NCBI GenBank assembly: GCA_963835165.1 | Contig: CAWIGD010000083.1 | Location: 7,866-71,865, forward strand | Reading direction: 5' to 3' | Length of the DNA stretch: 64,000 nucleotides | Source: VAZQ01 sp963835165 | GTDB lineage: Bacteria; Pseudomonadota; Alphaproteobacteria; Rhizobiales; Xanthobacteraceae | Shown here: piece after piece, positions 18,388 through 26,995 of the stretch | Layout of the letters: each line of letters starts with the position of its first letter | How positions within the stretch are numbered: the stretch's first letter is position 1 | The notes under the pieces: model-generated | Seen by the model: the letters and a program-made list of their open reading frames with translations, nothing else | What the model was told of the DNA's origin: nothing | Database searches by the model: none | Made by a program: the position numbers and the translations under genes

Positions 18388-19422
18388 ATGACGGTACGCG
18401 CTTTCATCACCGGACTGGCGGGCACGGTACTGACGCCCGCCGAGCGGGCGTTTCTGCGTGAGAGCGAGCCCTGGGGGCTTATTGTCTTCAAGCGGAATGT
18501 TGAGACCCCGGCGCAAGTGAGCCGCCTGGTTGCGTCTTTTCGCGACGCCGTGGGGCGCGATGCGGCTGTGCTCGTCGATCAGGAGGGCGGTCGCGTCCAG
18601 CGCCTGGGCCCGCCGCATTGGCCGGCCTATCCGACGGGCGCCGCCTACGGGCGGATCTACGACCGAGACGCTGCAGCAGGACTGAGGGCGGCTTATCTCG
18701 GCGCGCGCCTGATCGCCGCCGATCTCATGGCGGTCGGCATCGATGTCGACTGCCTTCCGATCGCCGACGTGCCGGTCGCCGACGCCGACCCGGTGATCGG
18801 CGACCGGGCTTACGGCATTACCGCTGAGAAGGTCGCGGCGATCGCGCGCGCGGTGTCGGACGGCCTTTTGGCCGGCGGCGTCCTGCCGGTGCTCAAGCAT
18901 ATTCCAGGACACGGCCGCGCCACCGCCGACAGCCACGGGTCGCTCCCGCTCGTCGACACCGACCGCGCAACGCTCGTCGCCACGGACTTTGCCGCGTTCC
19001 GGCCGCTGTCTGATCTACCGCTAGGGATGACCGCCCATATCGTGTACACCGCCATCGATCCTATTGCTCCGGCCACGACTTCGGTCACTCTGGTCCGTGA
19101 CGTGATTCGAGACTGGCTGAAATTCCGCGGTTTGCTGATGAGCGACGACATTTCCATGGGAGCGCTTTCGGGCTCGATTGAAGCACGCTCCCGCGCGGCC
19201 ATTGCGGCCGGTTGCGACCTCGTCCTCCACTGCAACGGCAAGCTCGACGAGATGCAGGCCGTTGCATCGGCCGTACCCACGCTGGCGGGCGAGGCGGCGG
19301 CCAGAAGCGATGCCGCTCTCGATCAGCGCGGGCAGCCTTCACAGCACGAGCCAGGCGAATTGCGGGCCGAGTGGATGGCGCTCATGGCGGCTCCCGAAGG
19401 CGCCCGGAGGGCGACATCATGA
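18388..19422 (+). CDS. nagZ: beta-N-acetylhexosaminidase
   Basis: NagZ, a GH3 enzyme, removes GlcNAc from muropeptides during cell-wall recycling. The 344-residue protein starts at ATG 18388 and shows the family signatures VDQEGGRVQRL and KHIPGHGRATADSHGSLP, the latter carrying the Asp-His catalytic dyad loop. The nucleophile Asp lies in LLMSDDISMGAL. No signal peptide is seen, fitting a cytoplasmic enzyme. Its stop overlaps the scpA start by four bases. Confidence 0.94.
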   Translation: MTVRAFITGLAGTVLTPAERAFLRESEPWGLIVFKRNVETPAQVSRLVASFRDAVGRDAAVLVDQEGGRVQRLGPPHWPAYPTGAAYGRIYDRDAAAGLRAAYLGARLIAADLMAVGIDVDCLPIADVPVADADPVIGDRAYGITAEKVAAIARAVSDGLLAGGVLPVLKHIPGHGRATADSHGSLPLVDTDRATLVATDFAAFRPLSDLPLGMTAHIVYTAIDPIAPATTSVTLVRDVIRDWLKFRGLLMSDDISMGALSGSIEARSRAAIAAGCDLVLHCNGKLDEMQAVASAVPTLAGEAAARSDAALDQRGQPSQHEPGELRAEWMALMAAPEGARRATS

Positions 19423-20261
19423 ACCCCGACGAGATCAAATTCGAAGCCGACCTGACGGCCGAGCGGGCAACGGACGAGCCTGCCTTGGTGGTCGATGTCG
19501 AAGGATTCGAGGGGCCGCTCGACCTCTTGCTGGCGCTGGCCCGCCAGCAGAAGGTCGATCTCGCCAGGATCTCGATCCTGGCGCTCGCGGACCAGTACCT
19601 CACCTTCATCGAGGCGGCACGCAAGCTCCGGCTCGAACTGGCCGCCGACTATCTCGTCATGGCGGCTTGGCTCGCCTACCTGAAGTCACGTCTGCTCCTG
19701 CCGGATGCGAACGCGCCCGCAGGGCAGAGCGCGGAAGATATGGCGATCGCTCTCGCCCTGCGGCTCAAGCGCCTGGAGGCGATCCGGGCGGCCGCCGAGC
19801 GGCTGTTCGGCCGCGCGCAGCTCGACCGGGACGTGTTCCAGCGCGGCCAGCCCGAGCCCATCGCCCATATCAAGCGTCCGGAATGGACTGCGACGCTCTA
19901 CGACCTCCTCTCGGCCTACGCGCAACAGCGGCAGAAGACAGTTCTCGGGCATGTGCGGCTGGTCAAACGCACAGTCTGGTCCCTGGCCGAGGCGCGCGAG
20001 GCCCTCGAGCGGCTGATCGGCCAGTCGTCCGATTGGGCGCGGCTCGACGAATATCTGATCGCGTTCGTGGTCGAGCCGTCGCTTGCACCCACGGTGTTCG
20101 CGTCGAGCTTCGCCTCCACACTCGAACTGGTGCGCGAAGGCGTGATGGAGGTCCATCAGCAGGCGGCGTTTTCGCCGCTCTATGTGCGCAAGCGTCAACC
20201 GGCTGAAAGTGGAATAGCCGATCCGAGCGGCGTGGCGGCGCCGGCAGGCGGCAAGGAATAG
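19419..20261 (+). CDS. scpA: segregation and condensation protein A
   Basis: ScpA is the kleisin that closes the SMC ring for chromosome condensation. ATG 19419 overlaps the nagZ stop as ATGA, and the protein of 280 residues begins the family signature at GFEGPLDLLLALARQQKVDL. LTFIEAARKLRLELAADYLV follows, and a winged-helix C-terminus ends the protein. The longer open frame upstream overlaps nagZ and is not used. scpB follows after 14 bases. Confidence 0.94.
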   Translation: MNPDEIKFEADLTAERATDEPALVVDVEGFEGPLDLLLALARQQKVDLARISILALADQYLTFIEAARKLRLELAADYLVMAAWLAYLKSRLLLPDANAPAGQSAEDMAIALALRLKRLEAIRAAAERLFGRAQLDRDVFQRGQPEPIAHIKRPEWTATLYDLLSAYAQQRQKTVLGHVRLVKRTVWSLAEAREALERLIGQSSDWARLDEYLIAFVVEPSLAPTVFASSFASTLELVREGVMEVHQQAAFSPLYVRKRQPAESGIADPSGVAAPAGGKE

Positions 20262-20275
20262 AGGAGGCCGTAGCA

Positions 20276-20980
20276 ATGCCGAGATTGCAAGTCGTGAGGC
20301 CGGACGATGAGCCGGAGAATGTGGTGCAGGCGCGCGCAGAAGAGCTTCGCTTGTTGGAGGCCATGCTGTTTGCTTCGGCCGAGCCGCTTGATGAGAAGTC
20401 GCTGGCGGCGCGGCTGCCGCAAGGCATTGACGTCCATGAGGCGCTCGTGCGGCTGCAGGAGGAGTACGCCACGCGGGGCGTCAATCTGGTGCGTATCGGC
20501 GGCAAATGGACCTTCCGCACCGCGAACGATCTCTCCTGGCTGTTGAGCAAGGAAAGCATCGAGACACGCAAGCTCTCGCGCGCGGCGATCGAGACGCTGG
20601 CCATCATCGCCTACCACCAGCCCGTCACCCGGGCGGAAATCGAGGAACTCCGCGGCGTAAGCACGTCCAAGGGCTCGGTCGATGTGCTGCTGGAGACCGG
20701 TTGGATCCGCCCGCGTGGGCGACGCAAAACCCCCGGCCGGCCGTTGAGTTACGGCACGAGTGAGGCGTTCCTGTCGCATTTCGGGCTGGACGCGGTGGGC
20801 GATCTGCCGGGGCTCGAGGAGCTCAAGGGGGCGGGCATGTTGGATGGCCGGCTGCCGCCGGAGTTTTCAGTGCCGATGCCCTCGGACGACCCGACTTTGC
20901 GTGACGATGAGGACCCGCTGGAACCCGGCGACCTCGATCTCGGCCTTGCGCCACCGCCGGAGCGCACCGGCGAGGAATGA
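20276..20980 (+). CDS. scpB: segregation and condensation protein B
   Basis: ScpB dimers bind ScpA and regulate the SMC complex. The 234-residue protein carries two winged-helix domains, with RLLEAMLFASAEPLDEKSL at the start of the first and TLAIIAYHQPVTRAEIEELRG in the second. The final 60 residues are acidic and low in complexity. A purine-rich aggaggccg stretch lies shortly before the start ATG. It is the last gene of the dgt-to-scpB run. Confidence 0.94.
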   Translation: MPRLQVVRPDDEPENVVQARAEELRLLEAMLFASAEPLDEKSLAARLPQGIDVHEALVRLQEEYATRGVNLVRIGGKWTFRTANDLSWLLSKESIETRKLSRAAIETLAIIAYHQPVTRAEIEELRGVSTSKGSVDVLLETGWIRPRGRRKTPGRPLSYGTSEAFLSHFGLDAVGDLPGLEELKGAGMLDGRLPPEFSVPMPSDDPTLRDDEDPLEPGDLDLGLAPPPERTGEE

Positions 20981-21291
20981 GCTCCACGTTGGGTTAATTG
21001 CGGCGAAAGGCCGCCGTACCCCAAGCGCTTAGCGGCCGTACGCGGCACCGCCATCCGCCCTGTGGAGCGGGGCGCAGTCCTTGTTTTTGCCGCGTCCGAC
21101 GCCTAGGTTCAGGCATACGGGGTGAGCGCTGCTCGCCGCGGAAAACTGCCAGAGGCCAGGGCAGAGGCGGGACGAAACGTCATCATCGTCGTTGTGCCCC
21201 TGGCGTCCGGCGGCATAGAGATTCCACGCTCTAGATCGGAGCGAATTCGAGGCGGGCGGTGCCATTCGCGCGTCTCCGCGGAGGATAACCG
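20981..21291. other. gene-free stretch before tatA
   Basis: About 310 bases separate scpB from tatA. No plausible coding frame was found. A short hairpin (gcggc-gaaag-gccgc, 21000-21014) close to the scpB stop may be a weak terminator. The tatA ribosome binding site ggagg stands seven bases before its ATG. The tatABC promoter probably lies here but was not pinpointed. Confidence 0.5.
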
Positions 21292-21570
21292 ATGGGTTCC
21301 ATGAGTATTTGGCACTGGATCATAGTGCTGGCCGTCGGCCTGTTGCTGTTTGGCGGCCGTGGCAAGATCTCCGAGCTGATGGGCGACTTCGCCAAGGGCA
21401 TCAAGTCGTTCAAGAAGGGCTTGTCGGAGGATGAAAAGGCCGAGGATGTCCCCAAGGTCGATCCGGTGAAGACCATCGACCATCAACCCCCCTCGACTGC
21501 TGGCACCGCGATGGGAAGCGGCGCACCAGCGACAGCAGGCGCTCCGTCGGACACTCGCAAGGTCGGATGA
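21292..21570 (+). CDS. tatA: twin-arginine translocase subunit TatA
   Basis: TatA oligomers form the protein-conducting element of the Tat pathway for folded proteins. The 92-residue protein has the classic layout: a short N-terminus, one span (WIIVLAVGLLLFGG), then the amphipathic helix KISELMGDFAKGIKSFKKG and an unstructured acidic tail. ATG 21292 has ggagg at a seven-base distance; a second ATG nine bases on is possible. tatB and tatC follow. Confidence 0.94.
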   Translation: MGSMSIWHWIIVLAVGLLLFGGRGKISELMGDFAKGIKSFKKGLSEDEKAEDVPKVDPVKTIDHQPPSTAGTAMGSGAPATAGAPSDTRKVG

Positions 21571-21611
21571 CGCCGGCAGGGGCGGCGACGTAACCGGCTC
21601 GATCGATTTGG

Positions 21612-21639
21612 GGGGCGCCGGCCTGAAGGTCTGCGCCCC
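21612..21639 (+). repeat. GC-rich inverted repeat between tatA and tatB
   Basis: The arms ggggcgc and gcgcccc form a 7-bp stem in the 86-base gap between tatA and tatB. It lies 17 bases before the tatB start. It may reduce readthrough or protect the tatA message, which is usually needed in excess over tatB, but this is inference. Confidence 0.35.
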
Positions 21640-21656
21640 TTGGAGTTAATAGCGCA

Positions 21657-22142
21657 ATGTTCGACATCGGCTGGGGCGAGCTCGTTCTTATCGGCGTCGT
21701 CGCACTGATTGTGATCGGGCCGAAGGAATTGCCCGGGACGCTTCGAACGCTTGGCCAATGGATGGGCAAGCTCCGCCGCATGGCATCGGAGTTTCAGGGC
21801 CAGTTCCAGGAAGCGATGCGCGAAGCCGAGCTGGCCGACCTGAAGAAGCAGGTCGACGACATGACCTCGCAGGCGCAGAGCTACGCCAATTTCGATCCGG
21901 TCAGCGAGGTTCGCAAGGAGCTCGAAAGCACGCAGCAGCAGATCGAGAGCGCGATCGCCGACAAGCCGCCGGCCGACTCGCCGAGCGCTGCCGCCGCGGC
22001 GGAACCCACCGCCCTGCCGGGCCCGGTTACGGCCGACACCGGGGCGGCGGTCGCGCCCAGCACCGAAGCGTCTGTCGCCGCGCGGCCTGAGCCGGAAGCC
22101 GCCGTCACCGACGCCGCCAAGCACGATGGCAAACCCGCATGA
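21657..22142 (+). CDS. tatB: Sec-independent translocase subunit TatB
   Basis: TatB forms the substrate-receptor complex with TatC. The 161-residue protein starts with the TatB signature MFDIGWGELVLIGVVALIVI, followed by GPKELPGTLRTLGQWMGKLR and a long amphipathic helix. An alanine/proline-rich tail completes it. The final bases overlap the tatC start by four (ATGA), so the two are translationally coupled. Confidence 0.95.
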   Translation: MFDIGWGELVLIGVVALIVIGPKELPGTLRTLGQWMGKLRRMASEFQGQFQEAMREAELADLKKQVDDMTSQAQSYANFDPVSEVRKELESTQQQIESAIADKPPADSPSAAAAAEPTALPGPVTADTGAAVAPSTEASVAARPEPEAAVTDAAKHDGKPA

Positions 22143-22945
22143 CGCACGAGGACATCGAGGCAACCAAAGCCCCGCTGATGGACCACTTGATCGAGCTGCG
22201 CTCGCGGCTCATCAAGGCGCTCGCGGCCTTCGCCGTGATGTTCGTGTGCTGCTTCTTCTTCGCCAAGCAGATCTACAACGTGCTGGTGTGGCCGTTCGTG
22301 TTCGTGGCAGGCCCTGAGAACTCCAAGTTCATCTACACCGCGCTGCTGGAATATTTCATCACCCAGCTCAAGCTTGCGATGTTCGGCGCGGCTTTCCTGT
22401 CGTTCCCGGTCGTGGCAACGCAGATCTACATGTTCGTCGCGCCCGGCCTTTATCGCAACGAACGGCAGGCCTTTCTGCCCTATCTCATCGCCACCCCGGT
22501 CTTCTTCGCGCTCGGCGCGTCCGTGGTCTATTTCCTTGTCATGCCGATGCTGGTGCGGTTCTCGCTCGGGATGCAGCAAAGCCCCGGCGAAGCCACCGCC
22601 GAGATCGCGCTGTTGCCGAAGGTCGGCGAATATCTCTCGCTGATGATGGGGCTCGTCTTCGCGTTCGGCATCGCATTTCAGCTGCCGGTGATTCTGACGC
22701 TTCTGGGCCGCGTCGGCATCATCACGTCCGAGCAGCTCAAGGCCAAGCGGCGCTACTTCATCGTCGGCGCTTTCGTGATCGCGGCGGTGCTCACGCCGCC
22801 CGACGTGCTCAGTCAGCTGTCGCTCGCTTTGCCGCTGATGCTGCTCTACGAGGGCTCGATCTGGTCGGTGCGCTTCGTCGAGAAGAAGGCGGCGGCGGAC
22901 AAGGCCAAGGACGCCGCCAGCGCCGCCGCCAAGCCGGCCGAATGA
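22139..22945 (+). CDS. tatC: Sec-independent translocase subunit TatC
   Basis: TatC recognises the twin-arginine signal in exported folded proteins. The 268-residue protein has six predicted membrane spans and the conserved features PLMDHLIELRSRL at the N-terminus and MFVAPGLYRNERQAFLPY in the middle. A charged alanine-rich tail follows the last span. Three binding proteins encoded at 56631-59665 carry twin-arginine-like signals and are candidate clients. Confidence 0.96.
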   Translation: MTHEDIEATKAPLMDHLIELRSRLIKALAAFAVMFVCCFFFAKQIYNVLVWPFVFVAGPENSKFIYTALLEYFITQLKLAMFGAAFLSFPVVATQIYMFVAPGLYRNERQAFLPYLIATPVFFALGASVVYFLVMPMLVRFSLGMQQSPGEATAEIALLPKVGEYLSLMMGLVFAFGIAFQLPVILTLLGRVGIITSEQLKAKRRYFIVGAFVIAAVLTPPDVLSQLSLALPLMLLYEGSIWSVRFVEKKAAADKAKDAASAAAKPAE

Positions 22946-22972
22946 TGAAAGTCATCGGGACACCCCACGCGG

Positions 22973-23097
22973 CGTCATCGCCCGCGCAGGCGGGCGATCC
23001 AGTATTCAGCGGCCTTGGAATCAGGCACGACTTTTCCTAAACAGACCGGCGTTTGGCGTGGGTCGGGCGCCCTGCCGCCGCGGGGCATGACGACGGA
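22973..23097. repeat. REP-like intergenic palindromic repeat
   Basis: The core at 22977-22998 is a perfect 9-bp inverted repeat (atcgcccgc, loop gcag, gcgggcgat) followed by ccagta. This pattern recurs between genes in Bradyrhizobium-like genomes, by my recollection. A second GC-rich half ending in ggggcatgacgacgg closes the element near 23097. It lies between tatC and serS and probably folds in RNA on either strand. Confidence 0.6.
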
Positions 23098-23109
23098 AAG
23101 ACTTCGGCC

Positions 23110-24528
23110 ATGCACGACATCAAATGGATCCGCGAGCACGAGGAGGAGTTCGACTGCGGGTTGGCGCGGCGCGGGTTGCCGCCGGAGGCCGGAAAGCTGA
23201 TCGCGCTCGACGAGCGTCGGCGCGCAGCCATCCAAAAGGCCGAGGCGGCCCTGGCGCGGCGCAATGCGGCGTCGAAGGAAATCGGCGCGGCGAAAAAAAG
23301 CAACGAGGAGGGCGCTGCCCAGGCGCTCATGGCCGAGGTCGCGCGCCTCAAGTCCGAGATTCCCGCGCTCGAAGCGGAGGAAAAACAGCTTTCAAGACAG
23401 CTCGACGAGGCGCTCGCGCAGATTCCCAATCTGCCGCTCGATGAGGTGCCTGACGGCAAGGACGAGAGCGCCAATGTCGAGCACCATCATTTCGGGGCGA
23501 AGCGCAATTACGGCTTCGCGCCCAAGCAGCATTTCGATCTCGGCGAGGCGCTCGGTCAGATGGACTTCGCGACCGCCGCGAAGCTTTCGGGCGCGCGTTT
23601 TGTCGTGCTCAAGAGCGGCTTGGCACGGCTGGAACGGGCGCTCGGGCAGTTCATGCTCGATCTGCATACGACCGAGCACGGTTACACCGAGGTCAACCCA
23701 CCGCTGTTGGTGCATGACGAGACGATGTTCGGCACGGCGCAATTGCCAAAGTTCGCCGACGATCAGTTTTTTGCGACCCGAACGATTGCCCGCGCGGAAC
23801 TACTACGCGATGCGCTCAAATATGCCCGGTCGGAAGATCAGGAGGAGTTTCGGCAAGGGAAACTCGATTTGGAGTCACTAGTCGATCGAACGGTCGAGCG
23901 GGCACCCGTGAAGGAGGATTTTTGGCTCATTCCCACTGCCGAAGTCCCTCTCACCAACCTCGTTCGCGAATCGATCCTCGACGACACTGTGCTGCCCTTG
24001 CGGTTCACCGCCTGTACGCCGTGCTTTCGCGCCGAGGCGGGGGCGGCGGGCAAAGACACCCGCGGCATGATCCGCCAGCATCAGTTCACCAAGGTCGAGC
24101 TCGTCTCCATCACCACGCCTAAGCAGAGCAAGGACGAGCACGAGCGCATGCTCGCCTGCGCCGAAGAAGTGCTGCGCCGGCTCGACCTGCACTACCGCGT
24201 GGTGACGCTGTGCACCGGCGACATGGGCTTTCCCTCGCAGAAGACCTACGACATCGAGGTCTGGCTGCCCGGGCAAAGCATGTACCGGGAGATTTCGTCG
24301 TGCTCTGTGTGCGGCGAATTCCAGGCGCGGCGTATGAATGCGCGTTACCGCGCCAAGGACGACCGCCAGGTGCGGCACGTGCATACGCTCAACGGTTCGG
24401 GCGTCGCCGTCGGCCGCGCGCTCGTCGCTGTCATGGAGACCTATCAGCAGCAGGGCGGTTCGATCGCGGTGCCGGATGTGCTGCAGCCGTATATGGGTGG
24501 CACCAAGACAATCGAGCCGCAGGCATGA
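23110..24528 (+). CDS. serS: serine--tRNA ligase
   Basis: SerRS charges serine and selenocysteine tRNAs; a serine tRNA begins at the right edge of this window. ATG 23110 gives MHDIKWIREHEEEFD, the usual N-terminus. The coiled-coil tRNA-binding arm spans about residues 30-110. Class II motif 2 appears as TPCFRAEAGAAGKDTRGMIR and motif 3 as GSGVAVGRALVAVMETYQ. At 472 residues it is somewhat longer than the E. coli enzyme. Confidence 0.95.
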   Translation: MHDIKWIREHEEEFDCGLARRGLPPEAGKLIALDERRRAAIQKAEAALARRNAASKEIGAAKKSNEEGAAQALMAEVARLKSEIPALEAEEKQLSRQLDEALAQIPNLPLDEVPDGKDESANVEHHHFGAKRNYGFAPKQHFDLGEALGQMDFATAAKLSGARFVVLKSGLARLERALGQFMLDLHTTEHGYTEVNPPLLVHDETMFGTAQLPKFADDQFFATRTIARAELLRDALKYARSEDQEEFRQGKLDLESLVDRTVERAPVKEDFWLIPTAEVPLTNLVRESILDDTVLPLRFTACTPCFRAEAGAAGKDTRGMIRQHQFTKVELVSITTPKQSKDEHERMLACAEEVLRRLDLHYRVVTLCTGDMGFPSQKTYDIEVWLPGQSMYREISSCSVCGEFQARRMNARYRAKDDRQVRHVHTLNGSGVAVGRALVAVMETYQQQGGSIAVPDVLQPYMGGTKTIEPQA

Positions 24529-24612
24529 CCGGAGGCGCTGTGAGAGCGAGTAAGCGTTCAGGCCGAGACCGGCTCTTTTCGATGATCTGTCCTTTATCAT
24601 CCGTCGCCTGAC

Positions 24613-25377
24613 ATGCGCATCCTCGTGACCAACGACGACGGCATCCATTCGGAGGGGCTCGACATCTGCGCCGAAATCGGCCGCGCGCTGTCGGATGATG
24701 TCTGGGTGATCGCGCCGGAATTCGACCAGTCCGGCGTCTCGCACTCGCTCTCGCTCAATGATCCGCTACGGCTGCGTGAGGTCGGGGAGCGGCGCTTCGC
24801 GGTCAAAGGCACGCCCACCGACTGCGTCATCATGGGTTCGCGGCACGTCATCAAGGATCGCCCCCCCGATCTGGTTCTTTCCGGCGTCAACCGCGGCCGC
24901 AATGCCGGCGAGGATGTGATCTATTCCGGCACCGTCGCCGGCGCGGTCGAGGGGACTATTCTCGGAATCCCCTCGCTCGCCCTCTCGCAAGCCTACAAAT
25001 CCCGCGGCGGCCAGCCGCCTCATTGGGAAACGGCAGTCCGCTTTGCACCGGATATCATCCGGCGCGTGCTCGCCGCAGGGATACCGCGTGACGTGCTCAT
25101 CAACATCAACTTTCCCGATTGCGCACCAAGCGAGGTCAAGGGCATCGCGGTGACGAACCAGGGGCGCAACCGACAGGACCGCCTGCAGATCGACGCGCGG
25201 CAGGACGGTCGCGGCAACAACTATTACTGGATCGCCTATGTGCGGGTCAGGGGACAGCAGCCGGCGGACGGCAGCGATATTTTCGCGCTCGCCGACAATC
25301 GGATCGCCGTTACGCCGCTGCGATTGGACATGACGGACGAGCCGTTCATGACCAAGCTCGCCGAACTGTTCGATTGA
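24613..25377 (+). CDS. surE: 5'/3'-nucleotidase SurE
   Basis: SurE is a metal-dependent nucleotidase and stationary-phase survival protein. The 254-residue protein begins with the metal-binding MRILVTNDDGIHSEGL, whose Asp pair binds the metal, and continues with PEFDQSGVSHSLSL and LVLSGVNRGRNAGEDVIYSGT. Length and motifs are standard. It stands between serS and pcm, an order often seen for surE-pcm-lipoprotein clusters. Confidence 0.95.
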   Translation: MRILVTNDDGIHSEGLDICAEIGRALSDDVWVIAPEFDQSGVSHSLSLNDPLRLREVGERRFAVKGTPTDCVIMGSRHVIKDRPPDLVLSGVNRGRNAGEDVIYSGTVAGAVEGTILGIPSLALSQAYKSRGGQPPHWETAVRFAPDIIRRVLAAGIPRDVLININFPDCAPSEVKGIAVTNQGRNRQDRLQIDARQDGRGNNYYWIAYVRVRGQQPADGSDIFALADNRIAVTPLRLDMTDEPFMTKLAELFD

Positions 25378-25505
25378 GTCTCGCCCGGCGTAGCGCACGG
25401 CGGGCCGACGCAGCCCGCAGCCCTGCAATGCCAGACGGACGTGATCCGGAGCGACAGCGCGCCCGTCCCGCAGGGCTCCGCGCTCACCGCATGCGAGGGT
25501 GTTCG

Positions 25506-25898
25506 TTAGTTCTTGCCGCGCTCCAGCGCGGTCTGCAGCATCTGTTTGAGCCCGTCCATCTGGAATGGCTTCTTGAGCGTGGGCCGGTCGCGATACGGCT
25601 CGGGGAGCCCGCGTTCGCCGTAACCGGTCGCGAAGACGAAGGGCATGCCACGGGCGACGAGGGCATCGGCGACTGGGGAGATCGGCTGACCGTTGAGATT
25701 GACGTCGAGGATTGCGATGTCGAAGTCGGCATTTTTCGCGGCGTCCAGCGCCTCCTCGATGCGCGCGGCCTCGGCGGCAACGGTATAGCCGAGTTCGCCC
25801 AACATGTCCTCGAGCAGCATGCGGATCATCAACTCGTCTTCGACGACGAGGATCCGCATGGCCGGAGTCGGGGACTGCGGTTGCATGGCAGACGTCAT
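25506..25898 (-). CDS. single-domain response regulator (CheY-like)
   Basis: The 130-residue protein is a lone receiver domain. The acidic pair follows MRILVVEDE, the phospho-acceptor is Asp65 in ILDVNLNG, the conserved Thr is in FATGYG and the Lys is in LKKPF. No output domain is present. The first 13 residues are unlike the family, so ATG 25859 is an alternative start. It is inserted opposite to the surE-pcm direction and no histidine kinase gene lies beside it. Confidence 0.85.
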   Translation of the reverse strand: MTSAMQPQSPTPAMRILVVEDELMIRMLLEDMLGELGYTVAAEAARIEEALDAAKNADFDIAILDVNLNGQPISPVADALVARGMPFVFATGYGERGLPEPYRDRPTLKKPFQMDGLKQMLQTALERGKN

Positions 25899-26229
25899 TC
25901 TGGATCCTCCAATGGATACGTCAGTCGAATGTACGGATCAGGGCTGCCGCAAGGCCGATCGCGGGCAGTCTAGGCTTGCTCCCATGGCCACGCCAGCAGG
26001 CCGCCAAGGCGAAGTTGAGGCGCGGGCTTGCGGCGGCGACAACCTCGGACGACAGTTGTGGCCTTGGGACCGCGATTCTCGCAAATTCGATTCAAGGCAT
26101 CATACCCCGCGACCCTAACGCCCCGGTGCAGCGTTGGTTCCCGTTCGTGAAGCCAAAGCTCCGATGCCGTTGCCCCGGCGCTCTGGCCGAATCTCGGTTT
26201 TGCGATAAGGTCCGGGAGGGAGGCTCGGC
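25899..26229. other. gene-free stretch between response regulator and pcm
   Basis: These 331 bases separate two divergent genes and must hold promoters for both, but no box was convincing. A small open frame from ATG 25911 reads as low-quality protein and is not called. The pcm ribosome binding site gggaggg stands at 26215-26221. Confidence 0.4.
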
Positions 26230-26889
26230 GTGCCCAAGCAACCGCCTGGCGACGACAATGTCGGCCGTATGCAGTTTCTGCTCGGCTTGCGCCGGCGCGG
26301 CATCAGCGATCCGGCGGTGCTGCGGGCCATGGACGAGGTGCCGCGGGAGCATTTCGTCGAAAACGCCTTCGTCGACAATGCCTATGCGGACCAGGCGCTG
26401 CCGATCGCGTGCGGCCAGACCATCAGCCAGCCGTATGTGGTTGCCTACATGACCGAGCAGCTTGGGGTGCTGCCTGGCTGCCGTATGCTCGAAGTGGGCA
26501 CTGGATCGGGCTACCAGGCTGCCATTCTCTCGCGCCTCGCGCGCGAAGTGATCAGCGTCGAACGCTACCGGACGCTGGCGGAAACCGCGCGCCAGCGGCT
26601 GGCAACACTGGGCTATGACAATGTCGAGGTACGGGTCGGGGATGGTCTGGCCGGCATCCCCGAGTGCGCGCCCTATGATCGCATCATCGTGACGGCGGCC
26701 GCCGAAACCATCCCCGATGAGCTGGTCGCCCAATTGGCGGATGGCGGCGTGATGATCTTGCCGCTGGGGCCCCACGGCGGACCACAGCAGCTAGTTAAGC
26801 TCACGAAGGGTGAACAGGGGATTAAACAGGAGGCTCTGATAGGGGTTCGCTTCGTGCCGCTTTTGCCGGGAAAAGCACGCGAATTGTAA
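26230..26889 (+). CDS. pcm: protein-L-isoaspartate O-methyltransferase
   Basis: The enzyme methylates isoaspartyl residues to start repair of aged proteins, using S-adenosylmethionine. The 219-residue frame begins at GTG 26230, just after a gggaggg site. Family motifs are VPREHFVENAFVDNAYAD, ISQPYVVAYMTEQL and the SAM-binding MLEVGTGSGYQAAILSRLA. The C-terminus LPLLPGKA-like ending is typical of proteobacterial Pcm. It sits between surE and an NlpD-like gene, as in many proteobacteria. Confidence 0.93.
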   Translation: MPKQPPGDDNVGRMQFLLGLRRRGISDPAVLRAMDEVPREHFVENAFVDNAYADQALPIACGQTISQPYVVAYMTEQLGVLPGCRMLEVGTGSGYQAAILSRLAREVISVERYRTLAETARQRLATLGYDNVEVRVGDGLAGIPECAPYDRIIVTAAAETIPDELVAQLADGGVMILPLGPHGGPQQLVKLTKGEQGIKQEALIGVRFVPLLPGKAREL

Positions 26890-26995
26890 TGATTTTGTTC
26901 TTGAATCGGCAAGGTTGAGGCATCGTCAACGCTTAAAGCCTTATTTACCCGCAGGGTGTTAGCTCAACGCTTGTTGTGCGTGCGGGTAGGTGGCG

